Source: Chryseobacterium sp. JUb7 (lineage in GTDB: Bacteria > Bacteroidota > Bacteroidia > Flavobacteriales > Weeksellaceae). From it: a stretch of 64,000 nt of DNA. The first letter of the stretch is position 1, and every line of letters begins with the position of its first letter. The notes beneath the pieces were generated by a model. That model was not told the origin of the DNA. It saw nothing but the letters and a program-made list of their open reading frames with translations, and did not search any database. The stretch covers positions 269,147 to 333,146 of the forward strand of contig NZ_JANUFF010000005.1 in assembly GCF_024806495.1 (NCBI RefSeq), given 5' to 3'. The position numbers and the translations under genes were made by a program. Positions 60,275 to 64,000 of the stretch are shown here, piece by piece.

Positions 60275-61138
60275 ATGAAAGGTATCATTTTAGCCGGAGG
60301 CTCCGGAACCAGACTTTACCCTCTTACCATTGCCGTGAGCAAGCAGCTAATGCCCGTTTATGACAAGCCGATGATCTACTACCCTCTTTCTACATTGCTT
60401 TTGGCAGGTATCAAAGACATTCTGATTATCACAACTCCTCATGACCAGGCCGGTTTTATTAAACTTTTAGGTGACGGTTCACAGATCGGATGTAATATAG
60501 AATATGTAGTACAGCCAAGCCCGGACGGATTAGCTCAGGCATTCATTCTGGGTGATCAATTCATTGGCGACGATGCTGCCGCATTGGTTTTAGGTGATAA
60601 TATTTTCTATGGCTCAGAAATGGGAACTTTATTGAAAAATAAAACAAATCCGGATGGAGGTGTTGTTTTTGCCTATCACGTTTCAGATCCTGAAAGATAC
60701 GGAGTGGTAGAATTCGATGATGACTTCAAAGCCGTTTCTATTGAAGAAAAACCGGCAAAACCAAAATCGAATTACGCTGTTCCCGGATTATATTTCTATG
60801 ATAATAATGTGGTGGAAATTGCCAAAAACATCAAACCATCTCATAGAGGAGAGCTTGAAATCACAGACGTCAACAATGTTTATCTTCAAAACGGAAAGCT
60901 TGAAGTAGGAGTATTAGACCGAGGTACTGCCTGGCTGGATACCGGAACTTTCGACTCTCTGAATGACGCTTCTGAGTTTGTAAGTGTTATTGAAAAAAGA
61001 CAAGGTTTCAAAATTGGCTGTATTGAAGAAATTGCTTTCAGAAATAAATTCATCAATGAAGAGAAATTACTGGAAACAGCTGCCAAATATGGAAAAAGCG
61101 GGTATGGCGAATACCTTAAAAAACTTGTTAATAAATAG
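60275..61138 (+). CDS. rmlA: Glucose-1-phosphate thymidylyltransferase
   Basis: This 287-residue nucleotidyltransferase starts [18 protein letters not shown], the RmlA signature. It has [27 protein letters not shown], and [20 protein letters not shown] in the sugar-binding region. It makes dTDP-glucose from dTTP and glucose 1-phosphate for RmlB, encoded directly upstream. A terminator hairpin follows 21 bases after the stop. Confidence 0.97.
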   Translation: MKGIILAGGSGTRLYPLTIAVSKQLMPVYDKPMIYYPLSTLLLAGIKDILIITTPHDQAGFIKLLGDGSQIGCNIEYVVQPSPDGLAQAFILGDQFIGDDAAALVLGDNIFYGSEMGTLLKNKTNPDGGVVFAYHVSDPERYGVVEFDDDFKAVSIEEKPAKPKSNYAVPGLYFYDNNVVEIAKNIKPSHRGELEITDVNNVYLQNGKLEVGVLDRGTAWLDTGTFDSLNDASEFVSVIEKRQGFKIGCIEEIAFRNKFINEEKLLETAAKYGKSGYGEYLKKLVNK

Positions 61139-61159
61139 CAATCCACTTTAAATATTTAT

Positions 61160-61188
61160 AAACTATTGGCTTTATAAGTCAATAGTTT
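61160..61188 (+). terminator. Terminator after rmlA
   Basis: AAACTATTGGCTT pairs with AAGTCAATAGTTT (one G-T wobble) around a TAT loop and is followed by a T run. It separates the nucleotide-sugar genes from the exporter genes, which have their own promoter. Confidence 0.75.
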
Positions 61189-61287
61189 TTGTTTATAATA
61201 ACAAATATTAATATATTAGTTGTTATTTTCCTGTTTTATGTGAATGATATTTCACAGATAGAAAAATAAGGTAAGAATTAATTATTA

Positions 61288-61295
61288 TAAATTTG
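61288..61295 (+). promoter_or_regulatory. -7 element of the ABC exporter operon
   Basis: TAAATTTG matches TAnnTTTG, 20 bases before the permease ATG. No good -33 TTG is visible. Confidence 0.5.
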
Positions 61296-61314
61296 CACTA
61301 AAATTTTTACACAG

Positions 61315-62163
61315 ATGAATGAACCACAACAAAAGTGGACTGAAACGATTGGAGCCAACCATTCTTTATTTGATTTAAAATTAAAAGAGGTCTGGAAATA
61401 CAAGGATCTTGTTTACATGTTTGTTAAAAGAGATTTTGTATCCAGTTTTAAACAAACGATTTTAGGTCCTATCTGGTTTTTTATTAATCCCATTTTAACA
61501 ACTATTGTTTACTTAGTAGTTTTCAGTAAAATTGCTAAACTACCTACAGATGGAGCTCCCCCATTGCTGTTTTATCTAGCAGGTGTTACTCTCTGGAATT
61601 ATTTTTCTTCTTCCTTATTAGGAACATCTTATACTTTTGCAGGAAATGCTAATATTTTTGGGAAGGTTTATTTTCCGAGACTGGTTACACCGCTCTCCAT
61701 TGTATTATCCAATTTAATGCGTTTCGGAGTACAGCTCATTTTGTTTATACTGGGCTGGGCTTATTACTTCTATAAAGGTGAAGCACATCCTAATATCTGG
61801 ATTTTGGCCACTCCTTTTTTAATACTTCTGATGGCATTATTTGCATTAGGAGTTGGAATGATTTTTTCTGCTCTCACAACCAAATATAAAGATTTGAGCA
61901 TGCTACTTGGTTTTGGAGTCAGTTTATATATGTATGCTACCCCTGTTATATTTCCGGTATCTTCACTTCCCGGGTTTTTCAAAAAACTGTCTTACTATAA
62001 TCCTTTGACTGGTATTTTTGAGTGCTTTAAATATGCATGGATAGGGGTTGGAGATTTTTCTCCATTAATGTTGGGAATCAGTACTGTTATTATTCTTATT
62101 CTTTTGGCAATAGGAGTTGTGGTTTTCAACAAAGTTGAAAAAACATTTATGGATACTGTATAA
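61315..62163 (+). CDS. ABC-2 type polysaccharide exporter permease (Wzm-like)
   Basis: This 282-residue inner-membrane protein has six hydrophobic segments. The N-terminal segment YMFVKRDFVSSFKQTILGPIW is typical of TagG/Wzm/KpsM-type exporters, and PVIFPVSSLPG and YYNPLTGIFECFKYAWIG occur near the end. It would form the channel that exports a lipid-linked glycan, such as O-antigen, together with the ATPase 23 bases downstream. The exported sugar is not known. The nucleotide-sugar genes around it suggest a surface polysaccharide. Confidence 0.93.
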   Translation: MNEPQQKWTETIGANHSLFDLKLKEVWKYKDLVYMFVKRDFVSSFKQTILGPIWFFINPILTTIVYLVVFSKIAKLPTDGAPPLLFYLAGVTLWNYFSSSLLGTSYTFAGNANIFGKVYFPRLVTPLSIVLSNLMRFGVQLILFILGWAYYFYKGEAHPNIWILATPFLILLMALFALGVGMIFSALTTKYKDLSMLLGFGVSLYMYATPVIFPVSSLPGFFKKLSYYNPLTGIFECFKYAWIGVGDFSPLMLGISTVIILILLAIGVVVFNKVEKTFMDTV

Positions 62164-62186
62164 TCTATTAATCAAAAATTAAAAAA

Positions 62187-63446
62187 ATGCTGGCTTTAAA
62201 AGCAGAAAACATATCAAAACAATACCGCTTAGGACAAGTAGGTACAGGAACCCTTTCCCATGATCTTAACAGATTCTGGCATACCATAAGAGGAAAAGAA
62301 GATCCTTATTTAAAAATCGGAGAAACAAATGACAGAACCACAAAAGGAAGCTCTGAATATGTTTGGTCTCTTCGTGATATCAATTTTGAAATTGAACAAG
62401 GTGATGCTGTCGGAATTATTGGCAGAAACGGAGCCGGAAAATCCACCTTGCTAAAACTTTTAAGCAAGGTAACCAAACCAACAACTGGTCAAATATATAC
62501 TAACGGTCGAATCGCCTCACTTTTAGAGGTAGGAACAGGTTTTCACCCTGAAATGACAGGACGTGAGAATGTATATCTTAATGGAGCAATCCTGGGAATG
62601 ACCCGAAAGGAAATTTCACGAAAATTTGATGAGATTGTAGCTTTTTCAGGTGTTGAAAGATATATTGACACTCCTGTAAAAAGATATTCTTCAGGTATGT
62701 ATGTTCGTTTGGCTTTTGCTGTGGCTGCTCATTTAGAATCTGAGATTTTAATTGTGGATGAAGTACTTGCCGTGGGTGATGCTGATTTTCAGAAGAAATG
62801 TCTCGGTAAAATGAATGATGTGGCAAAAGGCGAAGGAAGAACGATTCTTTTCGTAAGTCACAATATGACTGCTGTAAAAGAGCTCTGCAATAAAGGCATT
62901 CTTTTAAATCAAGGAACATTAGGCTATGAAGGCAATATGCTTGATACTATTATTGAATACCAAAAAAATAATTCTGCATTAACTCATTATTTAGATAATG
63001 GAAACCCTGAAGAAAGTGTAGGAAACGAAAATATTAAAATTAAAGAATTTTCCGTATTACCGATTAAGGGAGGCATTATTGATATTGACTCAGGAATAAA
63101 AGTAAAATTAGTTTTTCAAAACAATCTGCCTAATATAAATTTAGATACAACTTTTGAATTAAGGAATTATGAAGAACTTGTAATTTTCCATGTCGGAAAA
63201 CTTGTCACTGAAAACCAAGATTCTAAAACAGGTGTCTATACTGTAGAGTTTGATATTCCTAAAGGATTATTAAATTCAGGAAATTATTACTTTAAATTAA
63301 TTTTTGGAAAAAACCAGACTGAAGTGTTGTTTGCTATTGACAATTTTGTTGGATTTGAAGTAGAAAACGTAAAAGTAGGAAGTAAGCTACATACCTATCC
63401 TGGAATCATAAGACCTGATTTTGATTATAAAATGCAAACTCCATGA
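62187..63446 (+). CDS. ABC exporter ATP-binding protein with Wzt-type C-terminal domain
   Basis: This 419-residue protein has Walker A GIIGRNGAGKSTLLKL, signature YSSGMYVRLAFAVAAHLES, Walker B ILIVDEVLAVGD and the switch His in FVSHNM, all in the first 245 residues. A C-terminal beta-sandwich follows (about 275-419). In Wzt proteins such a domain binds the modified end of the O-antigen chain before export. The frame ends four bases into the next cupin gene (ATGA-type overlap), so the genes are coupled. Confidence 0.93.
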   Translation: MLALKAENISKQYRLGQVGTGTLSHDLNRFWHTIRGKEDPYLKIGETNDRTTKGSSEYVWSLRDINFEIEQGDAVGIIGRNGAGKSTLLKLLSKVTKPTTGQIYTNGRIASLLEVGTGFHPEMTGRENVYLNGAILGMTRKEISRKFDEIVAFSGVERYIDTPVKRYSSGMYVRLAFAVAAHLESEILIVDEVLAVGDADFQKKCLGKMNDVAKGEGRTILFVSHNMTAVKELCNKGILLNQGTLGYEGNMLDTIIEYQKNNSALTHYLDNGNPEESVGNENIKIKEFSVLPIKGGIIDIDSGIKVKLVFQNNLPNINLDTTFELRNYEELVIFHVGKLVTENQDSKTGVYTVEFDIPKGLLNSGNYYFKLIFGKNQTEVLFAIDNFVGFEVENVKVGSKLHTYPGIIRPDFDYKMQTP

Positions 63447-63844
63447 TACCTAGACTCATTTCGCTACCCAAGATTTATGACAAAAGAGGTAATTTATCTT
63501 TTTTTGAACATCCGAATCAGCTTCCTTTTGAGATACAGAGAACTTACTGGATTTATGATGTACCGGGAGGAGAAGTAAGAGGAAGTCATGCATTTAAAGA
63601 ACAGCAGGAATTCATTATTGCTCTTTCAGGGAGCTTTGATGTGGTAATTCATGATGGATCTGAAGAACAAAGATTTTCATTAAACCGATCTTATTACGGA
63701 TTATACATTCCAAAAATGTATTGGCGAAGACTTGAAAATTTCTCCACCAATTCATTGGCGCTTATTGTATCAGACAAATCATATAATGAGCAGGATTATA
63801 TCAGGGATTTTGAAGAATTTAAAAAGCTTTTGAATGAAAAATAA
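63443..63844 (+). CDS. FdtA/WxcM-like cupin, probable dTDP-sugar 3,4-ketoisomerase family
   Basis: This 133-residue single-domain cupin starts MIPRLISLPKIYDKRGNLSF and has YDVPGGEVRGSHAFKEQQ and SGSFDVVIHDG, as in FdtA/QdtA enzymes. These isomerise dTDP-4-keto-6-deoxyglucose to the 3-keto sugar en route to dTDP-Fuc3NAc or Qui3NAc. Many active FdtA enzymes have His-Ala-His at the RGSHAF position; here the second His is Phe. It overlaps the Wzt-like gene by four bases and the next cupin by eleven. Activity is uncertain; a binding or accessory role is possible. Confidence 0.85.
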   Translation: MIPRLISLPKIYDKRGNLSFFEHPNQLPFEIQRTYWIYDVPGGEVRGSHAFKEQQEFIIALSGSFDVVIHDGSEEQRFSLNRSYYGLYIPKMYWRRLENFSTNSLALIVSDKSYNEQDYIRDFEEFKKLLNEK

Positions 63845-64000
63845 TCTTTCAGTATTCGATTGTAGTGTGATTGATTTGGGTAAAATCAATTTTGATGAAG
63901 GCAATCTTACGGTAGTTGAAAACAATTCATCCTTTCCTTTTAATGTAAAAAGAATATTTTATTTATACGATATCGCAGGCGGAGAAAGCCGTGGAGCACA
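63834..64000 (+). CDS. Second FdtA/WxcM-like cupin, cut by the window end
   Basis: The ATG at 63834, inside the previous gene, opens a frame that stays open to the edge (55 codons). It reads MKNNLSVFDCSVIDLGKINF and later FYLYDIAGGESRGA, the start of another FdtA-type cupin. The crucial His motif lies just beyond the window. The 11-base overlap with the first cupin points to coupled translation and perhaps a heteromer. Confidence 0.8.
   Translation, partial: MKNNLSVFDCSVIDLGKINFDEGNLTVVENNSSFPFNVKRIFYLYDIAGGESRGA

Overview
The window looks like a chromosomal segment of a Flavobacteriia member, most likely Chryseobacterium or a close Weeksellaceae relative. This is inferred from gene content and style, not from a database match. 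Supporting signs are the AT-rich DNA, Bacteroidetes promoters of the TTG-N18-20-TAnnTTTG type, two SusC/SusD pairs, a type IX secretion (T9SS) C-terminal signal, a GYDIA-type GHMP kinase, BshC, and a Bacteroidetes-style rimP-nusA-infB operon. I see no integrase, insertion sequence or CRISPR array.

Layout. 1-8.6 kb: a partial membrane protein, ridA, lptD, a cell-wall amidase, three tRNA-Glu genes around rpsT, then a GntR regulator and an MFS exporter that share a palindromic operator. 8.6-15.6 kb (minus strand): a vitamin B12 uptake operon under a cobalamin riboswitch, with a BtuB-like receptor, a BtuG-like propeller lipoprotein, a PKD-like lipoprotein and a T9SS-secreted propeller protein. 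15.8-30.4 kb (minus strand): a metal block. It holds an MbnP/MbnH/outer-membrane-protein trio (tryptophan-derived copper site), a secreted Mn-type superoxide dismutase, SCO1, a YHS lipoprotein and two paralogous CxGKC mini-proteins. It also holds a Zn/Cd/Co efflux operon made of a CzcA-TolC fusion, CzcB, a Fur-family regulator and a P1B ATPase. Two promoters of that operon carry the same TGCAA-N5-TTGCA palindrome at the same distance from the -7 element.

30.4-33.0 kb is a decaying accessory patch of very AT-rich small exported proteins. It has frameshifted and stop-interrupted genes, a fragment resembling the tail of an Rhs-type toxin, and a duplicated leader sequence. 33.0-37.7 kb is a SusC/SusD pair preceded by a SAM-I riboswitch with a terminator-type expression platform, which suggests uptake of a methionine- or sulfur-related nutrient. 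38-57.7 kb is mostly housekeeping: aroQ, pckA (with a tandemly duplicated 3' end and a REP-like repeat cluster), a GYDIA kinase, fabD, a LysM protein, bshC, a porin, a second SusC/SusD pair and infB-nusA-rimP. 57.7-64 kb (plus strand) starts a surface-polysaccharide locus: ugd, rmlB, rmlA, a Wzm/Wzt-type ABC exporter and two tandem FdtA-like cupins, the second cut by the window edge.

The most rewarding places for a second look are the riboswitch-controlled SusCD, the B12 operon with two differently anchored propellers, the shared metal operator with its Fur-family regulator inside an efflux operon, the paired CxGKC mini-proteins, and the toxin/immunity-like graveyard.
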